The notes under the pieces were generated by a model, which saw only the letters and a list, made by a program, of their open reading frames with translations, was not told where the DNA came from and did no database searches. From assembly GCA_030272585.1 (NCBI GenBank), contig BSYQ01000001.1, positions 558,001 through 622,000 of the forward strand: a stretch of DNA of 64,000 nt. Reading direction: 5' to 3'. Every line of letters begins with the position of its first letter. Position 1 is the first letter of the stretch. The stretch is from Bryopsis sp. KO-2023. Taxonomy: Eukaryota > Chlorophyta > Ulvophyceae > Bryopsidales > Bryopsidaceae. Made by a program: the position numbers and the translations under genes. Of the stretch, positions 1 through 10,804 are shown piece after piece.

Positions 1-50
1 AAGTAATGTTGCGGATTTATCAACATTTTTTTTTTGTGCTGCTTTGGCAG

Positions 51-1334
51 ACGATCGTCTTGATGCTTTTCAATGAGGCCGATTACATTTCCTATCGGGA
101 AATTCTGGAAAGCACTGGTATCGAGGAGCGGGAGTTGAAAAGAGTGCTGCAATCGCTGGCTTGTGGAAAGGTGAAAAATTCCCCAGGGAAGCATTAGAAA
201 GAAGAAGAACCCATGTATATTTCCTTTCATTTCGGATAACAGGAAATATATTCTTGCAAAAAAACTGGCACCCTCGTCTTTACACGATGCTTTCTTGGTG
301 GTTTTTTGTTTTCTCTGCTTTGCTGTTTTGACTATGCTGTGGCGACTTTAGCATTAAATCATGCAGTTTTCTCCTGGTTTGTGTTAGGTCCATGTGCTTT
401 TGAAGGAGCCCAAAGGTCGAGAAGTGAAATCGGAAGATCATTTTAGGTTCAATTCTTCTTTCACAAACCCTCATATCAGGATCAAGGTCAACACAATCCA
501 AATGAAAGAAACAGACGAAGAAAACAAGAAGGTCAACGATGCCGTCATCCAGGTACCAATTGATGTTCAAAATTTTGTTTTCAGGTTCGATTTTCCCCCA
601 AGTGAAACCTGAATTTTTTGGTCGAGTTTGATTTCCCCCCAAGTCAAAACCTGAATTTTTTTGTCCAAGTTTGATTTCGCCCCGAGTGAAACCTGAAGGT
701 TTTTCCTACTCAGATTGCATGTGCGGGATATATGGGGCGTTCAGCCTTGATGTGATTAAAAAACAAACAAACAACAACAACAAACAAACATAAACAAAGG
801 AATAAAAAAAGTGGAAGGAAATTCATCAGTGGTTAAGATTTCGGTGGTGCGTTTGTGAAGTACATACAAGAATTGTGATTTTTTTTAAGTGGCATTTTTC
901 TAAAAGCCCGTCTTTTTTTTCTGTTTTGTAGGATCGTCAATATCAGATCGATGCCGCTGTGGTTCGGATAATGAAAATGAGGAAAACGCTCAGTCACAAA
1001 CTGTTGATGCAAGAACTGCTGAGTCAAGTCAAATTTCCACTGAAAATGACGGACGTCAAAAAGAGGATCGAATCGCTCATCGAAAGGGAATATGTGGAGC
1101 GAGATGCACACACCCCCAACGTAACTATGACAGACTGGACGGCTTTTTTAATTTCTGTGAAACAACCGATTTAGGTTTCTGTGGTTTGTGTGTGTGTGTG
1201 AGAGAGAGAGGATGTCAGAAGCCTAGAAAGAAATGAAAAAAATATATCAAAAATATATTGATATATTATGTTGCAATTGATTGTCTCCTGACGAGGTGTG
1301 TTTTTTTGGACAGGTGTACAATTATCTTGCTTGA
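51..1334 (+). CDS. CUL4: Cullin-4, C-terminal end (5' part outside window)
   Basis: Scaffold subunit of CRL4 ubiquitin ligases; this is the end of the cullin-homology domain plus the winged-helix B domain that is neddylated. Four exons join in frame: 51-170, 388-552, 932-1120 and 1314-1334, all with GT..AG introns. The reading includes LQSLACGK, then VNTIQMKET, then [10 protein letters not shown], whose IMK lysine is the family NEDD8 site, then [12 protein letters not shown] and a tiny last exon VYNYLA-stop. The [21 protein letters not shown] block is closer to CUL4 than to CUL3 as I remember the families. Without the last 21-bp exon the frame would run on into a poor tail, so the microexon is favoured. 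The 5' part of the gene lies left of the window. Confidence 0.9.
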
Positions 1335-1894
1335 TTGGAGACTGCACTCGATTTAAAAAAAAGATTTTCCTACCGATATGCCAATAGTGTTCACAAGGTT
1401 GTGTGTTCAAAAGGCAGACTGACCAGGAGAGCTTTTTCCCTTTTCTTCATTCTTGCCGGTTTGTACATTAGCAGTGTTAGATTTCCTACTGAAAGAGTGA
1501 AAGGACGCAACAGTTTTCTTCCCGTGGCTTTTTCCCTTTTTTTTTCTTCTTTTTCCTCCAGTTAGTGGTTTGACCAGATATTGATTGATGCGTGGGTAGC
1601 GAGGGAGTATTCTTTTTTTTTTTTGGTTCTTGATGGGGTGTTCGTTCGCATGTCAGACTACTGATCTGTGTCGTTAGTGGTGGTGGGATTTGTTGCTGGT
1701 CAGGCAGTTTGGGAAATGGAGAGTTTGAAAATGCTCGGTCAACTTTTGGGGGGTTAAACTTGGGTTTGCCGCAATTATTGGTAGTGCTCAATGCTTTTTC
1801 TTGAGAAAAGAACAAGAAAACAGAATTAGAAGGCAGGGAGATTTAACAAATTCAACAGAATGATGTTTTTCGAAAGAAAGACAAAAAAAGGTGG
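1335..1894. other. Intergenic: cullin 3' flank up to retrotransposon target site
   Basis: Contains pyrimidine-rich and T-homopolymer stretches and no convincing gene. It ends at the outer retrotransposon; the four bases before the LTR (1891-1894, GTGG) recur immediately after the other LTR at 23951-23954. Confidence 0.6.
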
Positions 1895-2221
1895 TGTTGG
1901 ACCGGGTAGAACACAAGTACTGAAAGACGGACATAAGAGCGTCACATCAACAAATCCACACAACGGACACTCATTTCTAATGAAAGTACTACCACACGAT
2001 TTGACTCTGAGAGCGATGTCAAATGTGTTGAATCGACTGGTCAGTGCGGGTGAGAGGCCCCATGGCAGTAGGGGTTTTACGTTAGAAGTACGAGGTATGA
2101 GTCAGTGGAGGAAGTGTGAGAGTTGAGTGAGTCGGGAAGGAAAGTCTGTGAACGGGAGTTCGGGGTTGTCTTTTTGTTGTAAGACTTTTTTTGCGGAAGG
2201 CTCGTTCTTCCAGTAACAACA
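1895..2221 (+). repeat. 5' LTR of outer retrotransposon
   Basis: 327-bp direct repeat matching 23624-23950 at all but one position by eye (2179). It runs TG...CA. Its last base is the A of the gag ATG. Confidence 0.92.
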
Positions 2222-2659
2222 TGGTTTCGGAGCGAACAGGGTGGATCCTGGCCTTTGGGGGCTTGGCTCTACTAGCCGGTATGTCGCTGCTGTTACAGCG
2301 ACCACCGACGATATCAGATCAAAATGCGGCGCCGGCAACACCAGCCGGAAGGGCGCCAGCAACGTATCCCCCATCACCTCCTCCATTCTCTACGCCTCAC
2401 ACGCCCAGAACGTCTCCACACGAGCTCTGGCAGAGGCTGATGTGGTCGATCAGACATCGACACTCACATCGTGCCCTACCCTCCCCTTCACCGAACCCCG
2501 CTGCTGCGTGGGACACCCTGGAGCTTGTGCAGCTTGCAGACAGGATGCACAAGCTCTGGGGTGTCCTGCGGGGATCCAACGCCAACCTGGTCGGAGCTGG
2601 GATCGCCTCCTCGCTTCTGCTGGGGTACCTCCTGAAGTTCCTCGACAAGGGTTCTGCAT
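2221..2659 (+). pseudogene. Outer element gag, N-terminal part, interrupted at the TGCAT target site
   Basis: Open from the ATG at 2221, whose A is the last LTR base and whose TG belongs to the primer-binding site. 146 codons plus one base run to the insertion point. The protein starts MVSERTGW and continues into a hydrophobic stretch (about residues 8-25, ILAFGGLALLAGMSLLL), then a Pro/Ala-rich segment, then a second hydrophobic stretch (about residues 122-140, GAGIASSLLLGYLLKFL). N-terminal membrane segments are unusual for a Gag. Removing the nested element and one TGCAT copy makes this frame continue at 17869 without a stop, so the interruption is a clean insertion rather than decay. Confidence 0.75.
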
Positions 2660-2903
2660 TGTTGTGCTGCTTGACTTTCAGTGGCAGTGAAAGTCTTTCT
2701 CAAACCAAAACCTGGAAAGAGAGTGTACCAACGCCTTTTATGAGCGTTGCTAGTACACATGGTAGCAATCACCATACTTGGTGATTGGACCCTGCTACCA
2801 CCGTGTGGGGACAGATGCAAATGTGTCACGACAGGTGACACACGTGGCGACACACATGTACACGTGGCGACACACCGTGACACACGCGTGTGACGTCATA
2901 ACA
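2660..2903 (-). repeat. LTR copy 1 of nested element (3' LTR in sense)
   Basis: 244 bp, TG...CA, identical by eye to 10140-10383 and 17620-17863. Preceded by TGCAT (2655-2659). Its sense-strand start holds TGACGTCA, ACACGCGTGT and repeated CACGTG-containing units. Confidence 0.93.
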
Positions 2904-3324
2904 TTCCTCCCCCCCAAAGTGTCAGACCTCCTGGTCCTGACTCCACTTGGATAAACACTTATATGCTACAGGGTGCAGAAACCTTAGCAATGGTTTACAC
3001 ACGGTACTTTGACCAAATGTTGAAATCTCTAGGTGCCTTTCAGCGAGCCACTACACCAAAAGTTTCATATCCGGTCAAGATTGAGATTGGAGAAACATCT
3101 CAAAGTTTGTGATCCCTTTCACAAAACCAAACCATCTTAAGGGTCAAGACACCTTCTCAAACCCGAGATAAAACCCTTTTCATGGTGAACGCTTTTCCAC
3201 ATTGGCTACCTTGCCTTAGGAAAATAATATCTCACCCGTCGGCATTCACACATATGTGCGGAGATATTCAAATCAAATTTTGCCCATTCAATTTATTTCC
3301 CTTCTCTTGAGATCTCCTACTCTG
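2904..3324 (-). other. 3' non-coding part and polypurine tract of nested element
   Basis: Lies between the pol stop (3325) and the 3' LTR. The minus strand shows a G-rich purine run directly against the LTR, where plus-strand DNA priming is expected. No reading frame of note. The same segment recurs at 10384-10804. Confidence 0.7.
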
Positions 3325-5852
3325 TCAATTGCGCTCTTTCGACCGAAGGCGTTCACTTCGACGGATAACAATTGGCGGAGACAAGTCCGTCGACTTGATT
3401 TTGTTTTGGTATTCTTCTACCAATTCCCTAGCATTCTCCATATGCTCTTCGGGTTCCCAAGTATTATGCTCATGTCCATAACCCATCCATTTGCACAAAT
3501 ACTCAGTTTTACGCTTTCGACCTATTCGCCGTACACGATGATCTAAAAGCATTTCAACCTCATATTCCAACTCATCATCGAGTTCCACCGGCGGAGGAGG
3601 CTGAACTTTTCCATGCGCCCAATAAGGCTTCAACAAGCTCGCATGAAAAACCGGATGAATTTTAAGATAGTTCGGTAAATCCAACCGAAAAGCTACCTTA
3701 CCGATTTGATCCGAAATAGTAAAGGGTCCGATCCACTTCGGCATCAATTTTCGGGATCCTGGATGTTTTAGGCGGATATGCCGTGCATCCAACAACACTT
3801 TATCGCCTACTTTCACATCCACAGGACGTCTATGTCGATCAGCATACGCCTTCATCCTTTGACGTGCTGCCTCTAAACACCTTTTCGCCTTCACAATGCT
3901 ATCTCTTATCGTTGTCGTCATTCTTTGTACAGCTGGCACCGCCATCTGCAGTGACGAGCTCTTTCTACTAGATGCACCTGGCCCGAATCCAGGCATCTGT
4001 GCCGTCGTAGCTGTCCAAGGATCACGACCGTAATTAAGGAAAAATGGTGTCTCACCAGTCGCTTCCGACTTGGAGTTATTCATAGCAAACTCGACAACTG
4101 GCAACAGTTCAGACCAATCACTGTGGCGTATCCCAACAAAATGTCTTAGGGTGTCTTCTAAGACTTTGTTCATCGCCGCAGCCTGCCCATCAGTGGTGGG
4201 ATGAAAAGCAGTTGACATAGCCTGACTGATCTTCCAAGTATTACACAATTCCGCAAAGAATCGTGATCTCCACCTGGGATCTCTGTCACTCACCAATGTC
4301 CTAGGAAGACCGTGTGAACGGAAGACATGTGATACAAAGAGTCTCGCTGTTTCTGCAGCATCACACTTCGTGTATGTTGCAGCGCATCTCACCATTTTCG
4401 TGAGTCGGTCCACGAAAACGAGGATCGCATCATAATGCTCAGCACCTGACTTGGGAAGCTCGACTATCAAGTCCATCGAAACACTCTCCCAACGAGCATC
4501 TGGTATCGGTAGAGGTTGCAACGAACCAGGAGGTTTGCCACGTCTCCACTTGTTCCGTTGACAACTATCACAACCTTTGATAAAGGATAATATATCCTTC
4601 TCTACCCCTGGCCACCAAAACCACTTCAACAAATTGTGTTTCGTCTTTTTGACACCAAAGTGTCCCGAATACACCGTTGAATGAAAATCTTTTATAATAT
4701 CCAACCTGAGGCCATCAAAGTTTGGGACAACCACCCGCGTTCCATTCCACCAAAAACCCGAGTCGAAACGACACATTGAAGCAGCGGATTCCAATGTATT
4801 GAACCACTCGTCTTTAGCGTACCCCTCAGATAATCGTCGCTGAAGATCGATATTAGGCAAAGGAGAGAGAGCTGGGCTCTCCTCACCAAGGTGACTGAGT
4901 CGGCCACGCTTGCTCACCGACTCCAACAAGACACTGATCTGCTGAGAATACCGTACAGGATAGCGCGACAAGGGGTCTGCTACATTCGTCCTGCCTGGCT
5001 GGTATTCCCACTTGAATCGGTATCCCTGAAGACACTCAAGCCACCGCACCGCTCTTCGAGACAACGTTACCTGGGAATGGAAAAATGTGTTGGGTTTGTG
5101 ATCCACGATCACCTTAAACTCCATCACATCCAGATAGCACCTCCACAACTTCAAAGCATGGACAACAGCAAACATTTCTTTGTCTGATATTGACCATCTC
5201 AATTGTGCACCATGTAGCATTTTACTTTCAAATGCTATTGGTCGACCTTCTTGAAGTAATATGGCACCAATAGCCCAATCTGAGGCATCGGCAATAACTT
5301 CAAAAGGTTTACAGAAATCTGGCATTGCCAAGCAAGGTGCATGGGTCAGGGCTTCCTTAACTGCAACCATTGCTTTGCGACAATCATCATTCCAGTCCCA
5401 CTCCTTACTCTTCCTAAGTAAGTTCGTAAGTGGTCCGACCAATTTACTGTATCCTTGAATGAACCGACGGAAGTAATTTGAAAGACCTAAGAAGGATCTC
5501 AACTCAGATATATTTTGTGGCTCTGGCCAATCAATGACCTTCTGAGTCTTGCGAGTATCTACCGCAATCCCTTCTTTGCTTATCACGAAGCCAAGATAAT
5601 GCAATGCATCCTTAAAGAAATCACACTTTGATCTCTTCAAGAAGAGCTTGTGCTCTCTCAAACGATCCATGACCTTTTTGAGATGCATGATGTGGTCTTT
5701 CTCATTCCTCGAATACACAAGTATATCATCAAGATAGATAAGGACGTACTTCCCTATCATCCCATGAAATACACGGTTCATCCATGTTTGGAATATCGCT
5801 GGTGCGTTCGTCAAACCCATCGGTAAGACACGATATTCAAACAATCCAAAGG
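3325..5852 (-). pseudogene. Nested element pol, 3' half: RT end, RNase H, integrase, chromodomain (copy 1)
   Basis: About 840 codons with no start of its own; its first residues (LFEYRVLPMG) continue the RT broken by the MITE at 5853-6317. Visible in order: RT YLDD near residue 38, RNase H DAS near 187, integrase zinc-binding HHCC near 390-440, catalytic aspartates in SMDLIVELP (about 458) and VSDRDPRW (about 520), and a C-terminal chromodomain (EYLCKWMGYG...NTWEPEEH, about 755-810). The expected third catalytic residue is missing: the usual DGQTE-type motif reads DGQAA, with alanine codon 4177-4179 where glutamate is expected. Chromodomains in this family are thought to steer integration to modified histones. 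Confidence 0.88.
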
Positions 5853-6317
5853 CAGAGATAGGACTTTACGGTTACGGTCACCGTAACCGGACCGTAACCA
5901 CCGTAACCGGACCGTAACCGGAGTACAATTTTCGTCAGAAAATCGTACTTTTACGGCCGTAACCGTAGCACCGTACCACTCCGTACCGCTCCGTACCGGA
6001 CCGTAACGACCGTAACGGCCGTAACAACCGTAAACCGTAGAAAGTGACCCCCGCAGGGTCCCGCGATTCCAAAGGAACCCAGGGGGATTCGAACCCGCGA
6101 CCCTACTGACTGCAGCCTAACGCTTTAGCACTGAACCACGCTACTTCACGGTGATTTAGGGCCTACCGTAGTTATACCGTACCTGTTCCGTACCGTAAAA
6201 ACAACATATTACTCCGGTTACGGTACGGAGTTACGGCCGTAGTACGGTGACCGTAACCCGACCGTAACCGGACCGGACCGGAGTCGGACCAAAAATTTGG
6301 CCCAAGTCCTATCTCTG
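5853..6317. mobile_element. hAT-like MITE inside nested element RT (copy 1)
   Basis: 465 bp bounded by perfect 12-bp terminal inverted repeats, CAGAGATAGGAC (5853-5864) and GTCCTATCTCTG (6306-6317). It is flanked by the 8-bp direct repeat TCCAAAGG (5845-5852 and 6318-6325). An 8-bp duplication and CAGAG-type ends are hAT hallmarks. There is no transposase; the inside is mostly degenerate CCGTAACC/CCGTACC repeats and their complements around a tRNA-like segment. Removing it with one target copy restores the RT frame from ...KTPFG to LFEYRVLPMG. Confidence 0.88.
6074..6149 (-). other. tRNA-like sequence with A- and B-box motifs inside MITE (copy 1)
   Basis: The minus strand reads TAGCGTGGTTCAGTGC (A-box/D-arm-like), CTGCAGT in the anticodon-loop position (GCA would be cysteine), and GGGTTCGAATCCC (B-box/T-arm). 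The acceptor and anticodon stems do not pair well, so this is a tRNA relic or SINE-type promoter rather than a working tRNA gene. Confidence 0.55.
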
Positions 6318-8615
6318 TCCAAAGGGCGTTTTGAAAGCCGTTTTAGCCTGGTCCTCAGCTTTGACACGAAGCTGCCAGTAACCAGCTTTCAAATCAAGGG
6401 CGGAAAAGTACCTCGCACCTTGTAACTGATCCAACAGATCATCGATACGTGGGATAGGGTATTGATTTTTGACTGTTAACTTATTCAAACCCCTGTAGTC
6501 CACACACATTCTTTTTGTCCCATCTGGTTTGGGTACAAACAAGACTGGTGCTCCCCATGGACTACACGACGGTTGAATAAGTCCCTTAGCCAACATATCC
6601 GATATCTGATCCTCAATTTCCTTACGCTCTCCAGGCGTATAGCGAAATATAGGACGACTCACAGGATTTGCTCCTGGTATCAGATCTATAGAAGCATCGA
6701 ACTCTCTAGAGGGTGGACACGAGGCCAATTCATTCGCAAACCGATCCTCGTATTGGTCCAATATAGGAGCCAACATGTTCTCCAACGTTTCTTTCTCAAC
6801 ATGATCACCGTGTGCGGATTTTACCACATCCTCTAGTGATCCACGTTCACGAAACAACGCATTAGGAGACCCATGTTCCTCCCCCTCAAGAGGTGGCGTG
6901 ACCTCACGCACCAAGACAAGGAATGGAGTGATCCGATCATCACGAAGACATCGTTTCACTTGTTTAATGGAAAGAAATGGAGTAACCGTATGAACACAAC
7001 GATCACTACGATTTCGAGCCGAAATAGTATGATGGATCGTAGCTCGACGTCCACGAGTTGACAACAACGAACAACTGTTATGAAGGAAATCCATATGAGC
7101 ACAATGGTCCTTCAACCAAACATCTCCAAGATAAAGATCAAAGTGAGGAGCACTGATCACCAAGCACTCTAACTTTTCACGAAGACCTTGTATCCGAAGA
7201 GGAACTGTGGTTTTACCAGAACAAGTCAATGGTGTACCATCAGCCATTTGAACAGTTGTATCACTTTGAGCTTGGTATGAGATACCACAAGCCTCACAAA
7301 ATTGTTGGGAAATGTAGGCCGAACCAGCCGCACCCGAATCCAACAATATATGTGCAGGAGTATCAAAGATACGTCCCTTGAAAACCATAGACATAGCCAT
7401 GATCTCCTTGTCAATTGTGGGTGCCACAATTCGAGGCACAGGAGCATCATAATACACATCAAATGGTTGGGAAAATGGTATCTTACGAGCTCTCTCAAAT
7501 AAGAATGCCCCTTTCCGATATTGTGCTATCAAGCGCATGCTATCAAACACACGAAAAGCTTTGCGCATCTTATGAGGTACCAAGACACAAGCACTTGTTG
7601 TCATTGGTGCTCTTTTCTTACACTCGAAATAGTGCTTCAGGAAAGCATCCATTTGTGCCTTTCCTGGGTTGAGCCACACATGCTCGCCCGACACATCACA
7701 CGTAAGAAAATCTTCACAAGATCTTTTACAAGCATCAACCGGAAAACAACCTCCAGAAGAATCGAACGTAAACTTCCGTCCCGTTCTCTCTTCGAGTCTT
7801 TCAAGTTCTCGCTTGATCATCTTGCGATGAGCACTATGATCCATCTGAGCATTCACCTTCTTTTCATTTCTGCACGAAAATTTCTTTTCGTCAGTAGAAG
7901 CATGAATTTTCATTTCCTCATCGATCATTGCATTTGAGGGTTCCACTACCTCATCAATATGCACATGACTCTCGATAGGAGATAAGACATTGATCGCCAA
8001 ATCGCTCACCTTGCCTTTCCCACCACACTTGTGTGACACATCCCATGGAGCACCACAAGTGAAGCAAAGCTTTTGTGCTATCCTTCTAGCACGCTCCTCC
8101 GGGGAAAGCTTTGTGCCGCGAACCGTACCCTTCGCTTTCTTACTAGCGTTCGGGTTCGCTTGCCCACTGGTAAATGATGGTCTAGTCTTTGCTTTCTTTG
8201 AAGTCTTGTATCCATACAAGTCTTCCCCACGACCATGAACATTCCCGGATTTATTCTTAATCACAGGGATCCGCTCATCATGGGTTACTCCTTTTGTAAG
8301 GACATGATTTCGAAGATCGTTGTAGATCGTCCAAGGTTTCCCATGAACATCTGTCTCGACCGACGACTTCAATGCCGGATGCAAATTATGGAGTAAGAAG
8401 AAGCATTTACTCGCTTCATCCATCGGAATACGACGAAGTTTAAACAAATCATCTACGAATCTGACGAATTCATTCGTATTCACTTTGCGCTCAAGGTGAT
8501 CACGATATGAAATGAGTTTCTTTGTAATGGCATAATCCGATGCCATTTCCCCGAAACTACCGTCACTCATCGTCTCACAGATTTGTTTCCAAGAAACTTC
8601 ACCTTTTTCCAAGGA
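6318..8615 (-). pseudogene. Nested element gag C-terminus, protease and RT start (copy 1)
   Basis: Open frame of about 767 codons beginning directly after an in-frame TAG (8616-8618) and ending at the MITE. Features: rest of the gag core; zinc knuckle [14 protein letters not shown] near residue 183; aspartic protease LLDSGAAGS near 424; RT fingers with [19 protein letters not shown] near 700 and [13 protein letters not shown] after it. The frame then enters the MITE and stops, so RT is cut before the YLDD core. There is no independent ATG at the start; it is the same reading frame as the upstream gag piece. Confidence 0.85.
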
Positions 8616-9023
8616 CTATGATGACACTCTAGCCGCCAAATGTTTTTGTGCAGCTCTACCGAAAAACGTGGGAGCAACCTTTCCCCATCGTTCTTGGTTG
8701 ATACCTGCTGCCACAAAGTAGACAGTAAGACTACTCTGGAATTCTTTCCAGGGTATCTTTCCATCATATTTTTCTGGCTTAGCTACTTGAGATGTCATAC
8801 CACGCGGCCCACCATCATTTCCAGATTTCCCAATGTCTATCGACTCATCCTCGTCCATTTTATCCTTATCTTTGGAACTTTCAGGGTCAGGTAATTTCAT
8901 TACCAAATCTGCCAACAGCCCTTCCATTTCTGTAAGCCTTTCTTCTAAATCCTTGGTCTTAGGAGGGGGTTCCACCTCTGCCTCCTTTTCACTGGTATGA
9001 CTACTCTTGTCATTACCATCCAT
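8616..9023 (-). pseudogene. Nested element gag N-terminus, ended by in-frame amber codon (copy 1)
   Basis: Starts at ATG 9023 (MDGNDKSSHTS), with an acidic Lys/Glu-rich coiled-coil-like start (DLEERLTEMEGLLADLV) and then a retrotransposon gag core (KYDGKIPWKEF). It stops at TAG 8616-8618 and the same frame stays open beyond. The stop lies mid-gag, well before the zinc knuckle, so it looks like a mutation rather than a gag/pol readthrough site. Confidence 0.8.
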
Positions 9024-10139
9024 GGCCAAAGACTCGTACCAGAAAAATTCGAATTACACTGTAAGTGCGTTCAGTGTCACACTGTTCGACGTTTGCCACG
9101 ACTGACGTCGCGCACAAACCACAGTCGAACTTGAAACGACCTGTTCTGTCACACACTCTGTCGACTTTTGCCACGACTGGCGTCGAAAGCCACAGGCGAA
9201 CTTAAAACGACGTGGAGGTTAACGATTTCAAGGTACTCTCACCAAAACAAGAGCCCAATCGCACCCCTGCAGTTGCCAAGAAGGCACACCGCCGACAAAA
9301 GAAAACCGATAGTCGCACCAAAACGAAGGCGCGTTTGGCGCCAGTACCACAGTCGACGAAAAACGACTGTCACCTCGCCAAAACGACGACCACTTTAGGT
9401 AAGTACCAAAATCGATTTCAACGCCAACAGGGTAACAAATCGACCTGCGTTACTCTTGTCGTTTCTCACACTTCAGAATTCGAATTCGAATTTGTCATTC
9501 CTGGCAAAAACTGACGACCCCTGTAGCCTTTTTCGACCCAACTACCGAGCCACCCAACCACCCTCTGGAAAAACGTCGAGCTAAGTCGACTAGCTTTAAC
9601 AAAGCACGTCCAGAGTGCTGGCGACCTCGCAAGAAGTGGTCGAAACCCCAAAGAAAGTCGAGATCTCCACTCTCACACTTTCTGAAAATGGGATCTAAAG
9701 CTACAAACGTCAAGCGACCCTACAGAAACCTGTTCCGACACGGGCTAGCTTCTAAACGACTCTATACCACTACCCTGAGGTTCCCTACGACCTCTTTTCA
9801 CGTCAACCGAACCGGACGACCTCCCACAAACAAATCAAGAAATTCCAAAGGCCCTGTAAGACCCTTCCTCAACTTGGCCGACACGGGCGACCACTCACAA
9901 CCAACTCGAAACACTTTTTTAAGGTCCTCTCTGACCTTCTTTCAAGCATACCGTGGCGGACGACCGCTCACCACCAAACGATCCCAAAGAAAAACAAAAA
10001 TCTCAAAGGTAAGAGTAAGTCACCTTTGCCCCAAAGCGCACACCTTCGCCAAGGGCGTTTCCTTACTCGACAAGAAGCGCTCCCTCCTTGTTGTCCTCCT
10101 TATCGTTTCCTTTTCCTTTCCTTTCGCTCCGAAACCAAA
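9024..10139 (-). other. 5' leader of nested element (copy 1) with primer-binding site
   Basis: About 1.1 kb untranslated leader between LTR and gag ATG. The sense sequence next to the LTR is TT then TGGTTTCGGAGCGAA, the likely tRNA primer site. Around 9083-9215 two degenerate tandem units of roughly 70 bp share GCCACGACTG.CGTCG and CGAACTT.AAACGAC; they could be packaging or RNA-structure signals. No convincing gene is seen. Confidence 0.65.
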
Positions 10140-10383
10140 TGTTGTGCTGCTTGACTTTCAGTGGCAGTGAAAGTCTTTCTCAAACCAAAACCTGGAAAGA
10201 GAGTGTACCAACGCCTTTTATGAGCGTTGCTAGTACACATGGTAGCAATCACCATACTTGGTGATTGGACCCTGCTACCACCGTGTGGGGACAGATGCAA
10301 ATGTGTCACGACAGGTGACACACGTGGCGACACACATGTACACGTGGCGACACACCGTGACACACGCGTGTGACGTCATAACA
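10140..10383 (-). repeat. LTR copy 2 (shared middle LTR) of nested element
   Basis: 244 bp, identical by eye to the other two LTRs. It has internal element sequence on both sides and no target duplication around it, so it serves as the 5' LTR of one unit and the 3' LTR of the next. Confidence 0.93.
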
Positions 10384-10804
10384 TTCCTCCCCCCCAAAGT
10401 GTCAGACCTCCTGGTCCTGACTCCACTTGGATAAACACTTATATGCTACAGGGTGCAGAAACCTTAGCAATGGTTTACACACGGTACTTTGACCAAATGT
10501 TGAAATCTCTAGGTGCCTTTCAGCGAGCCACTACACCAAAAGTTTCATATCCGGTCAAGATTGAGATTGGAGAAACATCTCAAAGTTTGTGATCCCTTTC
10601 ACAAAACCAAACCATCTTAAGGGTCAAGACACCTTCTCAAACCCGAGATAAAACCCTTTTCATGGTGAACGCTTTTCCACATTGGCTACCTTGCCTTAGG
10701 AAAATAATATCTCACCCGTCGGCATTCACACATATGTGCGGAGATATTCAAATCAAATTTTGCCCATTCAATTTATTTCCCTTCTCTTGAGATCTCCTAC
10801 TCTG
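10384..10804 (-). other. 3' non-coding part and polypurine tract of nested element (copy 2)
   Basis: Same sequence by eye as 2904-3324, shifted by 7,480 bp. Confidence 0.7.

Noticed and set aside
1891..1895. 5-bp target duplication GTGGT for the outer element
   Set aside because: The T is also the first base of the TG...CA LTR, so only 4 bp (GTGG) is certain.
6074..6149. Functional tRNA-Cys gene
   Set aside because: Acceptor and anticodon stems do not pair, and it lies inside a MITE in two identical copies.
8616..8618. Programmed amber readthrough in gag
   Set aside because: The site is not at a gag/pol junction and no pseudoknot-like context is evident; mutation is simpler.
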